Shown here piece by piece: positions 63,398 through 64,000 of a stretch of DNA of 64,000 nucleotides; position 1 is the stretch's first letter, and each line of letters starts with the position of its first letter. Made by a program: the position numbers and the translations under genes. The DNA is taken from the NCBI RefSeq assembly GCF_036324505.1, contig NC_086360.1, forward strand, positions 19,956,261-20,020,260, written 5' to 3'. The stretch comes from Eleginops maclovinus (Eukaryota > Chordata > Actinopteri > Perciformes > Eleginopidae). The notes below the pieces were generated by a model. That model did no database searches, was not told the DNA's origin, and saw only the letters and a list, made by a program, of their open reading frames with translations.

Positions 63398-63541
63398 ATT
63401 AGTTCAGTACATTTTCTGATGATGTGGAATCAGACCAAAATCTGGGAGCATAAGGTGTCCCTTTCATCAGATCCAAAGAGATAAATCACTCACCAGTTCT
63501 CCACAGGACAAACATGGTGATTCATCACAGCCATGGCGTAG
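59540..63541 (-). CDS. tmem150a: TMEM150A, DRAM/TMEM150-family membrane protein (5' partial, with a frameshift)
   Basis: Minus-strand exons in transcript order: 63541-63494, 63312-63226, 62806-62739, 61331-61204, 61047-60869 and 59841-59540. The first coding exon (start Met and first membrane segment) lies beyond the window. Recognised stretches: [81 protein letters not shown] and the C-terminal [15 protein letters not shown], all matching vertebrate TMEM150A. The family has six membrane segments. TMEM150A acts at the plasma membrane, where it modulates the PI4KIIIalpha complex and phosphoinositide recovery. In exon 61047-60869 the frame breaks: [13 protein letters not shown] reads in one frame and VAFPAGLL in another, because a C6 run at 61007-61012 should have five bases. 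The exon is 179 long where 178 keeps frame. Other exon phases fit. Confidence 0.9.
60553..60813 (+). repeat. 'GTAGTAAAGTACTTTGACC' dispersed repeat, degraded copy
   Basis: It shows the order of AGTAAAGTAC, GGTACTCACTA, AACTGTAGAGGGGTAGAAGT and TACTCAAATTTAGTAC known from the other copies. It lies in the last tmem150a intron. Confidence 0.5.
61332..62738 (-). other. tmem150a intron between the third and fourth exons of this window
   Basis: About 1.4 kb without a gene. It includes a purine-rich stretch with a G9 run near 62001-62010. Nothing else is recognised. Confidence 0.7.
63321..63390. repeat. (CA)35 microsatellite next to a splice acceptor
   Basis: A perfect CA tract. On the transcript strand it is (UG)35 and ends 8 bases before the start of the exon at 63312. 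Confidence 0.97.
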
Positions 63542-64000
63542 CTGTGGGGCAAGCACACAGAAGTGGCAAATGTCAAACACGGGGGTACCGATCTCAGATG
63601 ACACAAAGTGAACAAGATTGTGCTGGGCTTCAGGAAAAAAGGTCATACAGCGTGAAAGGATCTTCAGAGGAGCATGTGATAATACTCAAACAGACCTCAA
63701 CAGTGTGAAGATTTTATTTGAGCATCAACACATCCCCTTCTGCATCTCCGTCTTTTAGTTTTGGATTAGTAAATATTTTCTGATTAGAGCTGCAGCCATT
63801 GCAGGCTTCTTGGTGGATCCCTGATTTTTAATCAGTCTGACCTGCTGATTAGGATATTTTACTTTCAAATAACTATTCCTGAGAGCATACTCATACAATT
63901 TTCTACTTTTTCTTTAATGGAAATTAGGAATGGTTATTCATAATAAAACACTGATTAATAAACAACTTCCTAAATAACCAAATTATTACAAAATAGTCCT
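63542..64000 (-). other. tmem150a intron continuing past the right edge
   Basis: No coding similarity to the TMEM150A N-terminus is visible on the minus strand, so the first coding exon lies outside the window. Confidence 0.6.

Overview
The window is nuclear DNA from a ray-finned fish, most likely a percomorph teleost. Genes are spliced with GT-AG introns, AATAAA signals follow the stop codons, CA/TG microsatellites are abundant, and several dispersed repeats have the look of families common in percomorph genomes. I found no bacterial, viral or CRISPR-like content. Layout: positions 1-4030 hold no gene I can name. 4415-15377 (+) is a short form of kiaa1671, a tankyrase-binding-protein C-terminal family member, with a probable 3'UTR to about 17.2 kb. 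18380-21194 (+) is crybb3 and 24546-26308 (+) is crybb2, both complete with the canonical beta-crystallin exon pattern. 28273-29640 (+) is ctu1, the tRNA thiolation ATPase. 31487-50465 (+) is paxillin (pxn), with an 11.2 kb first intron, five LD motifs, four LIM domains and a large internal block of three phase-0 exons. 53879-55223 (+) is the E3 ligase rnf181. 59540-63541 (-) is tmem150a, whose first coding exon lies beyond the right edge. How the genes relate: kiaa1671-crybb3-crybb2 keeps, from what I recall of human 22q11.23, the same order and strand as in human. The rnf181-tmem150a pair resembles human 2p11.2. ctu1 and pxn sit between the two blocks, so this is a teleost-specific junction of ancestral segments rather than a functional operon. 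The two crystallins make lens structural protein. The other genes act in tRNA modification, focal adhesions, ubiquitination and plasma-membrane/phosphoinositide biology. Most noteworthy: (1) a paxillin isoform of about 1155 residues that gains an LD-like motif, three DG-x-MTP repeats and an LPPPP proline motif; (2) a 28-residue Pro/Ala-rich C-terminal tail on crybb3; (3) an extra base in a C6 run that shifts the frame of tmem150a; (4) a 35-unit TG repeat placed directly before a tmem150a splice acceptor; (5) repeat-derived structures, including a nested repeat, a local duplication and an L1-like remnant. I did not find a convincing undescribed biological system. The calls rest on reading exon phases and on remembered family sequences, not on database searches.
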